Source: an uncultured Polaribacter sp.
GTDB taxonomy: Bacteria > Bacteroidota > Bacteroidia > Flavobacteriales > Flavobacteriaceae
Direction of reading: 5' to 3'
Assembly (NCBI GenBank): GCA_905480405.1
Contig: CAJQQH010000097.1
Location: 1-48,378 of the forward strand
DNA length: 48,378 bases
Part shown: piece after piece, positions 16,678 to 25,867 of the stretch
How positions within the stretch are numbered: the stretch's first letter is position 1
Layout of the letters: each line of letters begins with the position of its first letter
The notes under the pieces: generated by a model
Told to the model about the DNA's origin: nothing
Databases searched by the model: none
What the model saw: only the letters and a program-made list of their open reading frames with translations
Translations under genes and position numbers: made by a program

Positions 16678-17098
16678 ATTTTGAATATTTTTCAAGAAGT
16701 AAATAAATATCTTTTAATTCTTTTGGAGGATTTCCATGATCAAACTCAATAGACTCGTAACTTGTATTATTCTTTTTAATCGTAAACTTAGCAGATAAAG
16801 CGTTATCTGTAAATCGTTTGTTAGAAGGAGCTGTTAAATTTGCTATTTCCGATAGTTTAATACTGTAAACAATATTATTTATATCGTTTACTTGAATCTT
16901 GCTTAAAACTGTTGATTTTTTATCTGTATTCGATTTATAAAGAAGATTATTTTCTTTAAAGCCTATGCTTACAATACTACCTCTTGTTTGAGCCACATAA
17001 GAAATTTCAAAAGCAGTATTGATGTCTTTATCTTGTGCAGTACAACTTGTAAGTACAAATAGTAAAAAAGGAAATGTAATTTTAATTAATGTTTTCAT
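16676..17098 (-). CDS. Small lipoprotein, function unknown
   Basis: A 140-residue protein with an SPII signal (KTLIKITFPFLLFVLTSC, lipid Cys at residue 19). The mature part is a compact beta-rich domain (FEISYVAQTRGSIVSIGFKE, LSAKFTIKKNNTSYESIEFDH). I do not recognise the family. It has no obvious partner: the metalloprotease upstream on the same strand is separated by a terminator. ATG start at 17098. Confidence 0.75.
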   Translation of the reverse strand: MKTLIKITFPFLLFVLTSCTAQDKDINTAFEISYVAQTRGSIVSIGFKENNLLYKSNTDKKSTVLSKIQVNDINNIVYSIKLSEIANLTAPSNKRFTDNALSAKFTIKKNNTSYESIEFDHGNPPKELKDIYLLLEKYSK

Positions 17099-17133
17099 TA
17101 TCTAATAAATTTTTGAATTTTAAAAGTATAAAA

Positions 17134-17158
17134 AAAGACGTCTAAAAAAGACGTCTTT
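17134..17158 (-). terminator. Terminator of the M43 protease gene
   Basis: AAAGACGTCT/AGACGTCTTT form a 10-bp stem. On the minus strand it is followed by seven T residues. Confidence 0.82.
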
Positions 17159-17184
17159 AATATTTTAAAAATAGAATAGTTTAT

Positions 17185-18258
17185 TTAGTTTTCAGCTAAA
17201 GAAGATCTAGCACCTCCAGAAGCAAAAATTGCTCTCATTCTATTTCTTTGACCATCTGTAAACATATACATACAAGCATCATCAGTATAATCCATATAAT
17301 TCATAGTCATATCAGTTGTTTTACAGTTAACTGTTGGAAAAGAAGGACAACCGTAATTTGGTCCATCAGAACTTGGTGTATCTGTAACAAAATCATCTTG
17401 ACGACATCTACCATCGCCCCAAATGTGGCGTAAGTTTAAGTAATGACCAACTTCATGTGTAGCTGTTCTTCCTTTATTAAAAGGAGCAGAAACATAACCT
17501 GTTGTTCCAACATATTGTGGAGAAATAACAACACCGTCTGTTGCAGAATTACCTCCAGGAAATTGTGCATATCCTAAGATGCCACCACCTATTTCTGCTA
17601 CCCAAATATTTAAATGCGTACTAGGTGTTACTGGAGGATAAGCACTTTTTACAGCGTTATTGGTTCCCCATGATGCAGTACTATTAGAATGTCTAAAAAC
17701 TCCAGCTAAACTAAATTCAATTTCAGCATCTGTTGCGTCATTTTCGAATGTAGAACCTGAAGGCAAATTTAAATCACTATTGTTTTTTCTAAAATCTGCA
17801 TTTAAAACACTCATTTGAGAGTTTATTTGCGCATCTGTAATATTTTGATTGTTATTACTATAAACAATATGGAAATATACAGGAATTGTTATAATACCTA
17901 AACCGTCATTTATTGGTGCAACATCAACATCGTCACTAGATGATCCTCCTCCAGATCCTCCTCCACCTTTAACAGGCTTCCCTTTAGCAGCTAAAAATTT
18001 TCTAGTAGAAAACTCAACATCATACATTTTTTTGTATAATCCTGGGTTTTCTTTTAATTGTCTATTTAAAACTTGCATTGAATGGCATTCTTTTCCGCCT
18101 TTTACGTCAGCACCTCTCGCTTCATATTCATCCGTATGAACATAAAAATTAGACATGTCAATTTTTGTTTGTTGATCGTTTGGTAGGTCAGAAGAATTTT
18201 CTTGACATCCAATAAAAGTTCCAGCTACAATTAGTAGCCCAAAAAGTGTTTTTCTCAT
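17185..18258 (-). CDS. Zinc metalloprotease lipoprotein, M43 (pappalysin-like/cytophagalysin) family
   Basis: A 357-residue secreted protease. The SPII signal is MRKTLFGLLIVAGTFIGC. A short propeptide-like region and a flexible Gly/Ser linker (GGGGSGGGSSSDD, near residues 98-110) precede the catalytic domain. The metzincin zinc site is HEVGHYLNLRHIWGD near residues 267-281 (HEXXHXXXXXH), followed by the Cys-rich segment typical of M43B and a Met-turn NYMDYTDDACMYMFTDGQ. The expected role is extracellular protein degradation. The upstream region (18290-18400) is extremely AT-rich. Confidence 0.9.
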   Translation of the reverse strand: MRKTLFGLLIVAGTFIGCQENSSDLPNDQQTKIDMSNFYVHTDEYEARGADVKGGKECHSMQVLNRQLKENPGLYKKMYDVEFSTRKFLAAKGKPVKGGGGSGGGSSSDDVDVAPINDGLGIITIPVYFHIVYSNNNQNITDAQINSQMSVLNADFRKNNSDLNLPSGSTFENDATDAEIEFSLAGVFRHSNSTASWGTNNAVKSAYPPVTPSTHLNIWVAEIGGGILGYAQFPGGNSATDGVVISPQYVGTTGYVSAPFNKGRTATHEVGHYLNLRHIWGDGRCRQDDFVTDTPSSDGPNYGCPSFPTVNCKTTDMTMNYMDYTDDACMYMFTDGQRNRMRAIFASGGARSSLAEN

Positions 18259-18284
18259 TTTGTTGATTGAATTTAGGGATTAAT

Positions 18285-18365
18285 TAATTTGTTAAATTTT
18301 GTTAAAATATTAATTAAAAATCAATTAATTTGTTTAATTTTTATTAAAAAAATAAAATTTTATTA
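18285..18365. repeat. AT-rich imperfect tandem repeat upstream of the protease
   Basis: The words TTAATTAATTTGTTAAATTTTGTTAAAA and CAATTAATTTGTTTAATTTTTATTAAAA are imperfect copies about 42 nt apart. The 228-base gap 18259-18486 holds only this AT-rich stretch and the sufS terminator. It may be a curved promoter-upstream region. Confidence 0.35.
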
Positions 18366-18431
18366 AAATTTTAACAATACGAATATACACTTTAATTTTT
18401 ATTGTGCAATTAAAGTTCATTTTTTGAAAAC

Positions 18432-18470
18432 AAAAAGCACTTTTATAATTCTATAAAAGTGCTTTTTAAT
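18432..18470 (-). terminator. Terminator of sufS
   Basis: AAAAAGCACTTTTATA/TATAAAAGTGCTTTTT form a 16-bp stem with a 4-nt loop, with T runs on either strand. It lies 17 nt or more beyond the sufS stop. Confidence 0.85.
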
Positions 18471-18486
18471 AGATGTAAATTTATTT

Positions 18487-19701
18487 TTAAGATAGCATTC
18501 TATGTGCTCTTTTAACACCTGCTACTAAAATATCTATTTCTTGTTTTGTATTGTAAAATGAGAAGGAAGCTCTTACGGTTCCTGGTATTTTATAGAAGTT
18601 CATAATAGGTTGTGCACAATGATGACCAGTTCTAACAGCAATACCTAATTTATCTAAAATTGAACCAATATCATAAGGATGAATTTTATCAATATTAAAA
18701 GAGATTACTGCAGTTTTATTAGAAGAGGTTCCATAAATTTTTAAACCTTCTATTTTTAATAACTCTTGTGTTCCGTAGTTTAAAAGTTCATTTTCGTATG
18801 CAGAAATTGTATCAAAACCTACAGAATTCATATAATCTATAGCTGCTCCAAAAGCGATTCCTCCACAAATATTTGGTGTTCCTGCTTCAAATTTATGAGG
18901 CAAACCTGCATACGTAGTTTTTTCGAAGGTAACTGTTTCAATCATTTCTCCACCACCTTGGTATGGAGGTAATTTTTCTAACCATTCTTTTTTTCCGTAT
19001 AATAACCCAACACCAGTTGGCCCGCATAATTTATGAGCAGAAGCTACATAAAAATCGACATCTAAATCTTGTACATCTGGTTTAATGTGTGGTGTTGCTT
19101 GTGCACCATCTATTAAAACAGCCGCATTTACTTTATGTGCAGCGTCAATTATTTCTTTAATAGGGTTTACGGTTCCTAAAGCATTAGAAACATGGTTACA
19201 AAATACTAATTTTGTAGTATCATTTAAAAGTTGGTGATATGTATTCATATCTAAAGATCCTTCTTCAGTCATCGGAATTACCTTTAAAATTGCTCCGGTT
19301 TTTTCGCAAAGCATTTGCCAAGGAACAATATTAGAATGATGTTCTAAAGCAGAAACAATAATTTCATCGCCTTTATTAAGAAGAGTAGCAAAACCTGAGG
19401 CAACAATGTTAATACTGTGGGTTGTACCAGCAGTTAAAATAATTTCGAAACTTTCTTTAGCATTAAAATGTTGTTGTACTTTAATACGTGCTTCTTCGTA
19501 CTTGTCTGTTGCTTCTTGACTTAAAGTATGCACGCCTCTATGAATATTTGCATTATAATTACTATAATAATCTACAATAGAATCAATAACAATTTGAGGT
19601 GTTTGCGAAGTAGCGGCATTATCAAAATAGACTAAAGGTTTTCCGTGAACTGTTCTTTTTAGAATAGGGAAATCTTCTCTAATTTTATCAACATTAAACA
19701 T
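18487..19701 (-). CDS. sufS: Cysteine desulfurase SufS
   Basis: A 404-residue PLP enzyme that takes sulfur from cysteine for Fe-S cluster assembly. Motifs seen are IYFDNAATSQTP-type opening (LVYFDNAATSQTP), TAGTTHSINIVA, the PLP lysine in ASAHKLCGPTGVGLLYG, and the active-site Cys loop RTGHHCAQPIM. The ORF-track ATG (19737) lies upstream of a perfect -7 box at 19720-19727. The start is therefore ATG 19710 or 19701; I chose 19701 (MFNVDKIREDFPILKRTV) by family N-terminus. It is separated from sufD by three plus-strand genes, which is unusual, and no sufE is visible. Confidence 0.95.
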   Translation of the reverse strand: MFNVDKIREDFPILKRTVHGKPLVYFDNAATSQTPQIVIDSIVDYYSNYNANIHRGVHTLSQEATDKYEEARIKVQQHFNAKESFEIILTAGTTHSINIVASGFATLLNKGDEIIVSALEHHSNIVPWQMLCEKTGAILKVIPMTEEGSLDMNTYHQLLNDTTKLVFCNHVSNALGTVNPIKEIIDAAHKVNAAVLIDGAQATPHIKPDVQDLDVDFYVASAHKLCGPTGVGLLYGKKEWLEKLPPYQGGGEMIETVTFEKTTYAGLPHKFEAGTPNICGGIAFGAAIDYMNSVGFDTISAYENELLNYGTQELLKIEGLKIYGTSSNKTAVISFNIDKIHPYDIGSILDKLGIAVRTGHHCAQPIMNFYKIPGTVRASFSFYNTKQEIDILVAGVKRAHRMLS

Positions 19702-19719
19702 AGTATTCATTTTATAAGA

Positions 19720-19727
19720 CAAAGATA
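19720..19727 (-). promoter_or_regulatory. -7 box of sufS
   Basis: TATCTTTG matches TAnnTTTG exactly. It lies 18 nt before ATG 19701 and 9 nt before ATG 19710, and excludes the ATG at 19737. It shows that sufS has its own promoter, apart from the rest of the suf operon. Confidence 0.6.
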
Positions 19728-19800
19728 AACCTTGCATTGTTAAAGTGGTAAAAAAGTCAATATGAATTTCTTATTTTTACATCACTAAATAGCATTATCA

Positions 19801-21123
19801 ATGAAAAATTTAAAAAGAGTTCTTTTAGCATTACTTGTAATTATTATAGTAGCTGTCGTTTATAATTACTCTAAATTAAATATTTTAGCAGGTTATTCTG
19901 CAAAAAGTATGGCTTCTTCTATTTATGTAGCAGATAGAACTTTGGAACTTACAGATACAACCGATAATAATTTTTCACCTATTAATTTAGCAGATGATAC
20001 TGTAAATGCAGTAGAGAAATCTGCAACATCAAGTGCTTTTGGTTTATTAACTAGAAAAGCTTTTTATAGAGAAGGTTTAGGCGCTGTTTTAGCTTTAAAA
20101 GAGGAAGATTTAGATAAAGATTATTTAGCCCCAAAAAGAGCTATACCAGATAATACAACACCATTTCCGTTTGGAAACGGAGCACAAAAAGACACTGTTT
20201 TTAATAATGTAGATTATTCACAAATTAATAGAACATTAGATGTTTTATTTTATCCAGAAAATAAAACTAGAGCTGCTGTAGTAATTTATAAAAACCAAAT
20301 AATAGCAGAACGTTATGCAGACGGATTTACAAAAAACTCTAAACTCTTAGGTTGGTCTATGACTAAAAGTATTGTGAGTACTTTATTTGGGGTTTTAGAA
20401 CATCAAGATAAAATTAATGTTGAAAATGCGGCACCTTTTGATGCATGGAAAAAAGACAATCGAAAAGACATTACAATACATAATTTATTGCAAATGAATT
20501 CTGGATTAGAATGGGACGAAGATTACAATACAATTTCAGACGTTTCTAAAATGCTATTTCTAGAAAGAGATATGACAAAAATACAGATTGATAAACCTTT
20601 GGTAGGTAAACCAAATGAGAGTTGGAATTATTCTTCTGGAACTACAAATATGTTATCTGGTATTATTCGTAAACAGTTTAAAACACATCAAGAATATTTA
20701 GATTTTTGGTATACCGATTTAATTGATAAAATTGGTATGAATTCTATGATTGTTGAAACTGATTTGGCAGGTAATTACGTAGGTTCTTCTTATGCTTGGG
20801 CAACTGCTAGAGATTGGTCTAAACTAGGATTATTATATTTAAATAATGGTTATTGGAACGGAAAGGAGTTATTTAATGAAGATTGGGTAAAATATGCTAC
20901 TAAACCAACTCCAACTTCTGATGGAGGGTATGGTGCCCAAATCTGGTTAAATGCTGGTAAAAGATATCCAAATGTACCAGAAACCATGTATTTTTTTAGT
21001 GGATATCAAGGACAGAATGTTTTTATTTTTCCAGAACAAGATTTAGTGGTTGTAAGAATGGGATTGTCTAAAAATGCAGATGTAAATGCTCTATTAAGTG
21101 GTATTGTTGAAAGTATTAAATAA
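19801..21123 (+). CDS. Serine hydrolase, class C beta-lactamase/6-aminohexanoate-dimer hydrolase-like
   Basis: A 440-residue membrane-anchored or periplasmic hydrolase. An N-terminal hydrophobic segment (VLLALLVIIIVAVVY) acts as signal anchor. The SxxK catalytic motif is GWSMTKS with Ser186 and Lys189; the YxN-like motif is WNYSSGTTNML; the third motif region is near GYGAQIWLNAG. The family acts on amides or esters of small molecules or peptidoglycan-like peptides; the substrate cannot be read from the sequence. It lies 2 nt upstream of a membrane AraC regulator, so the two form an operon. It is divergent from sufS. Confidence 0.85.
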   Translation: MKNLKRVLLALLVIIIVAVVYNYSKLNILAGYSAKSMASSIYVADRTLELTDTTDNNFSPINLADDTVNAVEKSATSSAFGLLTRKAFYREGLGAVLALKEEDLDKDYLAPKRAIPDNTTPFPFGNGAQKDTVFNNVDYSQINRTLDVLFYPENKTRAAVVIYKNQIIAERYADGFTKNSKLLGWSMTKSIVSTLFGVLEHQDKINVENAAPFDAWKKDNRKDITIHNLLQMNSGLEWDEDYNTISDVSKMLFLERDMTKIQIDKPLVGKPNESWNYSSGTTNMLSGIIRKQFKTHQEYLDFWYTDLIDKIGMNSMIVETDLAGNYVGSSYAWATARDWSKLGLLYLNNGYWNGKELFNEDWVKYATKPTPTSDGGYGAQIWLNAGKRYPNVPETMYFFSGYQGQNVFIFPEQDLVVVRMGLSKNADVNALLSGIVESIK

Positions 21124-21125
21124 CT

Positions 21126-22211
21126 ATGACGCTTAACTTTTTAGAGGTATTTACCTTAATCTCAATTTTTCATTGTTTTTTATTGAGTATTGTAATTCTG
21201 CTGTCAAAATTTTTAAAAAATGATACAAATAAGTACTTAGCATATACGCTTTTAACTTTATCTATTATTGGTATTAATAATTGGTTTTGGGATTTGAATA
21301 AAAATCCGATGGTTATAAGTATTTTAGATCTTTTCCTTTGGCAATTTTTTTATCCAAGTACACTTTTCGTTTTTTTTACAAAAAGCATTAAAAAAACAAT
21401 CAGAAAGCACACACTAATTGTACTGTTTCTTCCTTTTGTTCTGTTAAGTATTTGTAACATTGTTATTACATTTCAAAACATATATGGATATTATCATATT
21501 TCTTTTTTATCAGAAAAAATTGTTTCAAATTTTTATCAAATAATTAGTTTTTTATCAATTGTGTTTCCGGTTATTATTTTTGGTTTCTCTTTTAAATTTT
21601 TATTTATTGATAAAACTGATGTAAAAACAAAATGGTTAAAATTATTTTGGATACTTTTCTTTTTTATTGAAGTTTATGGCTTTATTCTTGAATTTCATCG
21701 TTTTTTATACCTAGAAAGAAAATCACTTTCTTACTTGTGGATAGGCTTATCTATTTTCTTATACTGGTTAATTTATATAGGGGTTTATAAGTTTAAATTA
21801 TCTAATGAGCAATATGAAATTAAAAAATATTTATCATCAAAAAGAGAAAAAATTAAACTTAAAGAAGTAACAGAGAATAAACACATTTTACAATTAATTT
21901 ATTTAATTAACACAGAAAAGATTCATCATAATTCACTTTTAAACCGAGAACTTGTTGCAGATAAGTTAGGAATTAGCAGTGGGTATTTATCTCAAATTAT
22001 TAAACCTACACAATTTAAAAACTTTACTTCACTTTTAAATTATTATAGGATAGAAGATGTAAAACAGATGCTTTTGCACCCTGATTTTTCTAATTACAGT
22101 CTATTATCTATTGGGTTAGAAGTTGGGTTTAATTCGAAAGCAACATTTTATAATTCTTTTAAAAAAAATACAGGAATTACTCCAAATGAGTATAAGAAAC
22201 AAAACTTATAG
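21126..22211 (+). CDS. Membrane-anchored AraC-family transcriptional regulator
   Basis: A 361-residue protein. The first 215 residues hold about seven hydrophobic helices (for example FTLISIFHCFLLSIVILLS and LWIGLSIFLYWLIYIGVY). The C-terminal 110 residues are an AraC HTH_18 domain (LVADKLGISSGYLSQIIKPT, then SIGLEVGFNSKATFYNSFKK and TGITPNEYKKQ). This architecture, common in Flavobacteriia, should read a membrane or envelope signal and bind DNA directly. It starts 2 nt after the serine hydrolase stop. It is related in layout to the regulators at 39216 and 40353 but clearly more distant than those two are to each other. Confidence 0.9.
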   Translation: MTLNFLEVFTLISIFHCFLLSIVILLSKFLKNDTNKYLAYTLLTLSIIGINNWFWDLNKNPMVISILDLFLWQFFYPSTLFVFFTKSIKKTIRKHTLIVLFLPFVLLSICNIVITFQNIYGYYHISFLSEKIVSNFYQIISFLSIVFPVIIFGFSFKFLFIDKTDVKTKWLKLFWILFFFIEVYGFILEFHRFLYLERKSLSYLWIGLSIFLYWLIYIGVYKFKLSNEQYEIKKYLSSKREKIKLKEVTENKHILQLIYLINTEKIHHNSLLNRELVADKLGISSGYLSQIIKPTQFKNFTSLLNYYRIEDVKQMLLHPDFSNYSLLSIGLEVGFNSKATFYNSFKKNTGITPNEYKKQNL

Positions 22212-22298
22212 GTCTTGTTTTCTTAGATTCTTACTTTTTTAAACCTCCTTAACATCAATTCTTAGTTTGTTTGCATTAAAATATAGACAACAAGAATC

Positions 22299-23615
22299 AT
22301 GAAAAATTTATTTATTTTAATTTTTGCCTTTTCATTCACCTTTCAGATAAACTCACAAAAGCTGAATGACACCATTGTTATTAAGAATGTAAATGTAATA
22401 CCAATGAATATTAATACTATTCTTAAGAATCGAGATGTATTTATAACAAATAAAAAGATTATCAATATTTCGATAACTGGAGAGCAACCTATAAAATTGA
22501 GTCATAAAATAATTAAAGGAGAAAATAAATATTTACTTCCGGGTTTTGCAGAAATGCATTTTCATAATCAGAATAATTTAAAAAGTGAGTTCAAACTTTT
22601 AATAGCAAACGGAATTACTACTGCTAGAAATATGGCAGAATACCAAGGTCAAGATCAAATAAAAAATAGAGAAATTGCAAAAGTAACTCAAATTGCTCCT
22701 CAATATTTTACAACTGGCCCATATTTAATGAGAAACAATTTTAAAACGCTAAATGATGTAAAAAAAGTAGTCTTACAACATAAAAAAAGAGGTTACGATT
22801 TTTTAAAATTAGCAGATAATTTACCTAAAGAGATCTATTTAGCTTTACTAGAAGAAACACATAATAATAAGATAAAGATTGTTGGTCATGGTCAACGTAA
22901 ACTTCCATTAGAATATTCTTTAAGAATGAAATCTATAGCCCATGTAGAAGAGTTTATGAATATCTTACCTAAAGAATATTTAAAAAACGATAAAAAGCTA
23001 ATCAATTATGCAAAAGAGATTAAAAACAATGGTGTGTACGTTTCTCCAACTCTAGGTATTTACAATATGATTATGAATTATGCCGATAATAATAAACACG
23101 TTAATTTAACAAATTCTAATAACTTAAAGTATTTACCAAAACACTACGCAGACTATTGGTTGTCCGACAGTATCAATTATAGAAAACACAATTGGTTTAC
23201 TTCTAAAGAATCTTTAAAAAGGCTTCAAAAGGAGTTAAATTGGCAAAAGAAATTTACTAAAATACTACATCAAGAAAAAGTATATTTATTATCTAGCAGT
23301 GATACTTATGGTCTTTTTATTCCAGGTTTCTCTTTACACGAAGAGCTAGAATTTATAAACTCTTCTGGACTTTCTACTTACGAAACATTAAAAACAACCA
23401 CAATAAATCCTGCAAGATATTTAAACACTATTTCTCAAGAAGGAACAGTTAATATTGGTAAAAATGCAAATCTCGTTTTATTGAATAAAAATCCTTTAGA
23501 GAACATCAAAAACACAAGAACAATCCAAGGTGTATTTTTAAAAGGGAAATGGTATTCTAGAAAGGATTTAAATATATTACTAAATGAAGTTGAAAAATCT
23601 TATATAAAAGATTAA
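22299..23615 (+). CDS. Secreted amidohydrolase-family protein (imidazolonepropionase-like)
   Basis: A 438-residue metal-dependent hydrolase with a signal peptide (MKNLFILIFAFSFTFQINSQ). The metal-binding set is intact: HXH in AEMHFHNQ near residues 86-88, a Lys that may be carboxylated in FLKLADN, His in IVGHGQRK and IAHVEEF, and Asp in LLSSSDTYG. The C-terminus re-forms the small beta-domain (INIGKNANLVLLNKNPLEN-type segment). Members cleave cyclic amides or dipeptides. It follows the AraC gene by 87 nt on the same strand and may be its target. Confidence 0.87.
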   Translation: MKNLFILIFAFSFTFQINSQKLNDTIVIKNVNVIPMNINTILKNRDVFITNKKIINISITGEQPIKLSHKIIKGENKYLLPGFAEMHFHNQNNLKSEFKLLIANGITTARNMAEYQGQDQIKNREIAKVTQIAPQYFTTGPYLMRNNFKTLNDVKKVVLQHKKRGYDFLKLADNLPKEIYLALLEETHNNKIKIVGHGQRKLPLEYSLRMKSIAHVEEFMNILPKEYLKNDKKLINYAKEIKNNGVYVSPTLGIYNMIMNYADNNKHVNLTNSNNLKYLPKHYADYWLSDSINYRKHNWFTSKESLKRLQKELNWQKKFTKILHQEKVYLLSSSDTYGLFIPGFSLHEELEFINSSGLSTYETLKTTTINPARYLNTISQEGTVNIGKNANLVLLNKNPLENIKNTRTIQGVFLKGKWYSRKDLNILLNEVEKSYIKD

Positions 23616-23638
23616 ACTATTGTTAGTTTTACACAATA

Positions 23639-23664
23639 AAAAACCACGCAATTTGCGTGGTTTA
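23639..23664. terminator. Terminator between amidohydrolase gene and sufD
   Basis: AAACCACGCA/TGCGTGGTTT form a 10-bp stem with a short loop between the two converging genes. T-rich flanks on both sides suggest bidirectional use. Confidence 0.8.
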
Positions 23665-23693
23665 TATTTTATAGAAATAAGCAACAAAGTTAC

Positions 23694-25007
23694 TTATAAA
23701 TCGAAACCAATATCTACACCTAGTTTATTGGCAATAATTTTTGTAATTCTAGATTTTACTTCTGGTATTTTTACACTTTCTAAAACAGTATTTGCAAAGG
23801 CAAACATTAATAATGCTTTTCCTTCTTTTTTAGGAATACCACGTTGTTGCATGTAAAATAAAGCATCGTCATCTAACTGACCAATAGTACAACCGTGAGA
23901 ACATTTTACATCATCAGCAAAAATTTCTAGTTGAGGTTTTGCATTAATGGTAGCTTTATCACTTATCAACACATTATTGTTTTGTTGATATGCATTTGTT
24001 TTTTGAGCTTCTTTATTTACAATTACTTTACCGTTAAAAACACCTGTAGAACGATCGTTAAAGATTCCTTTATAATCTTGATGAGATTCACAGTTTGGTT
24101 CTATATGATGCACCAAAGTATGATGATCTACATGTTGTTTTCCTTCAATAATTGTAATTCCTTTTAAAATAGAGTCCATGTGTTCTCCACGTTGATAGAA
24201 ATTTAAATTATTTCTTGTAATATTTCCTCCAAAAGAGAACGTATGTACAGAAACTACACTATTTGTTTTTTGTTCTATGTAAGAATTATCAACTAAAGAA
24301 GCATTTATATTATCATTCTGAATTTTATAAATATCTACTGTAGAATTTTTAGCAGCAAAAACTTCTGTTACTATATTAGATAACACAGCATTGTCCGTTA
24401 AACTTTGGTTGCGCTCTATAATTTGCACGTGTGCATTTTCTTCTACTACAATTAAATTTCTTGGCTGAACCATAGTTGCAGCTTCAGAACCTGTTGTAAA
24501 ATTGATAATTTGAATAGGTTTTTCTACCTCTACATTTCTAGGAATGTGAATGTAAGCACCCTCATTAGCAAAAGCAGTATTTAAAGATGTTAAATTATCT
24601 TGTTTAGCTATTTTGTTAAAATAGTTTTCTACTACTGGGCTGTATTTAGATTTTGTTAACGCTGCAGACATTAAGCAAACATCAATAGCATCATGTGTTG
24701 TTTCTGATAAAAATGAACTGTATTTACCATCAATAAAAACAACTTTATAAGTGTCTATATCATGTATAAAATACTTTTTAACATCAGCTAAATCAACTGT
24801 AACTTCTTTATCAGGAAAGATGCTATAATCGTTCTTAAAAACTGAGTTTAGAGAAGTGTATTTCCAAGCTTCCAACTTTTTGGTAGGGAAACCTAGCTTT
24901 TCAAAATTTTCTAGCGCTTCTGTTCTAATCTCATGAATATCAGAATTGATATCAATTCCGTTTTCAAAAGCAACATAAGATGATAGTATTTTTTCTTTTA
25001 ATTCCAT
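23694..25007 (-). CDS. sufD: Fe-S cluster assembly protein SufD
   Basis: A 437-residue member of the SufB/SufD beta-helix family and part of the SufBCD scaffold. Visible features are GFPTKKLEAWKYTSL in the N-terminal part, the repeated beta-helix rungs (VEENAHVQIIERNQS) and the C-terminal signature DVKCSHGCTIGQLDDDALFYMQQRGI, with the conserved Cys and His. It is last in the sufA-B-(MBL)-C-D run, with a 98-nt gap after sufC containing GAAAGTT-type short repeats. Plus-strand ORFs at 23620 and 23931 are shadows. Confidence 0.96.
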   Translation of the reverse strand: MELKEKILSSYVAFENGIDINSDIHEIRTEALENFEKLGFPTKKLEAWKYTSLNSVFKNDYSIFPDKEVTVDLADVKKYFIHDIDTYKVVFIDGKYSSFLSETTHDAIDVCLMSAALTKSKYSPVVENYFNKIAKQDNLTSLNTAFANEGAYIHIPRNVEVEKPIQIINFTTGSEAATMVQPRNLIVVEENAHVQIIERNQSLTDNAVLSNIVTEVFAAKNSTVDIYKIQNDNINASLVDNSYIEQKTNSVVSVHTFSFGGNITRNNLNFYQRGEHMDSILKGITIIEGKQHVDHHTLVHHIEPNCESHQDYKGIFNDRSTGVFNGKVIVNKEAQKTNAYQQNNNVLISDKATINAKPQLEIFADDVKCSHGCTIGQLDDDALFYMQQRGIPKKEGKALLMFAFANTVLESVKIPEVKSRITKIIANKLGVDIGFDL

Positions 25008-25105
25008 TGTTTTTTAGTTTGAAAGTTGAAAGTTAAAAAGTTTAAAAGTTGATTACTCAACCTTAAAACCTAAGAACTTTATAAACTTTAAGGAACTTTT
25101 TACTT

Positions 25106-25855
25106 TTAAACCAATTCTTTTTTAATCCAATCGTATCCTTTTGCTTCTAACTCTAAAGCTAAAGAAGCATCACCAGATTTTACAATTTTACCATCGTGTA
25201 AAACATGTACAAAATCAGGAACGATATAATCTAATAAACGTTGGTAATGCGTAATTACAATTACTGCATTGTCTTTAGATTTTAATTTATTTACACCATT
25301 TGCAACAATACGTAAAGCATCAATATCTAAACCAGAATCAGTTTCATCTAAAATGGCTAATTTTGGCTCTAACATTGCCATTTGAAAGATCTCGTTACGC
25401 TTCTTTTCTCCTCCAGAAAAACCTTCGTTTAAAGAACGAGATAAGAATTTACGATCTATTTCTAACAATTCAGATTTTTCACGAATCATTTTTAACATGT
25501 CTTTTGCAGGCATGTCTTCTAAACCTTTTGCTTTACGAGTTTCGTTAATAGCAGTTTTAATAAAGTTGGTAACAGAAACTCCAGGAATTTCTACAGGATA
25601 TTGAAATGATAAAAACACACCATTGTGCGCTCTTTCTTCTGGTGCTAATTCACTAATATCTTCACCATTTAATTCAATGGTTCCATCAGTAACTTCATAG
25701 TCTTCTTTACCAGCAATAATATTTGCTAATGTACTTTTTCCAGCACCATTTGGTCCCATTATTGCGTGAACCTCACCTGCTTTTACTTCTATATTCAATC
25801 CTTTTAAGATTGATTTTTCTTCGATTGAAGCGTGTAAATTGTTAATTTTTAACAT
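25106..25855 (-). CDS. sufC: Fe-S cluster assembly ATPase SufC
   Basis: A 249-residue ABC-type ATPase that drives the SufBCD scaffold. Walker A is GPNGAGKST, the ABC signature is the SufC-type FSGGEKKRNEI, and Walker B is LAILDETDSGLDIDAL. It has no membrane domain. ATG start. It follows the MBL-fold lipoprotein gene by 12 nt. Confidence 0.97.
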   Translation of the reverse strand: MLKINNLHASIEEKSILKGLNIEVKAGEVHAIMGPNGAGKSTLANIIAGKEDYEVTDGTIELNGEDISELAPEERAHNGVFLSFQYPVEIPGVSVTNFIKTAINETRKAKGLEDMPAKDMLKMIREKSELLEIDRKFLSRSLNEGFSGGEKKRNEIFQMAMLEPKLAILDETDSGLDIDALRIVANGVNKLKSKDNAVIVITHYQRLLDYIVPDFVHVLHDGKIVKSGDASLALELEAKGYDWIKKELV

Positions 25856-25867
25856 GATATAAATATC

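Noticed and set aside
23620-24167. Plus-strand ORFs opposite sufD
   Set aside because: They are antisense shadows of a strongly conserved gene.
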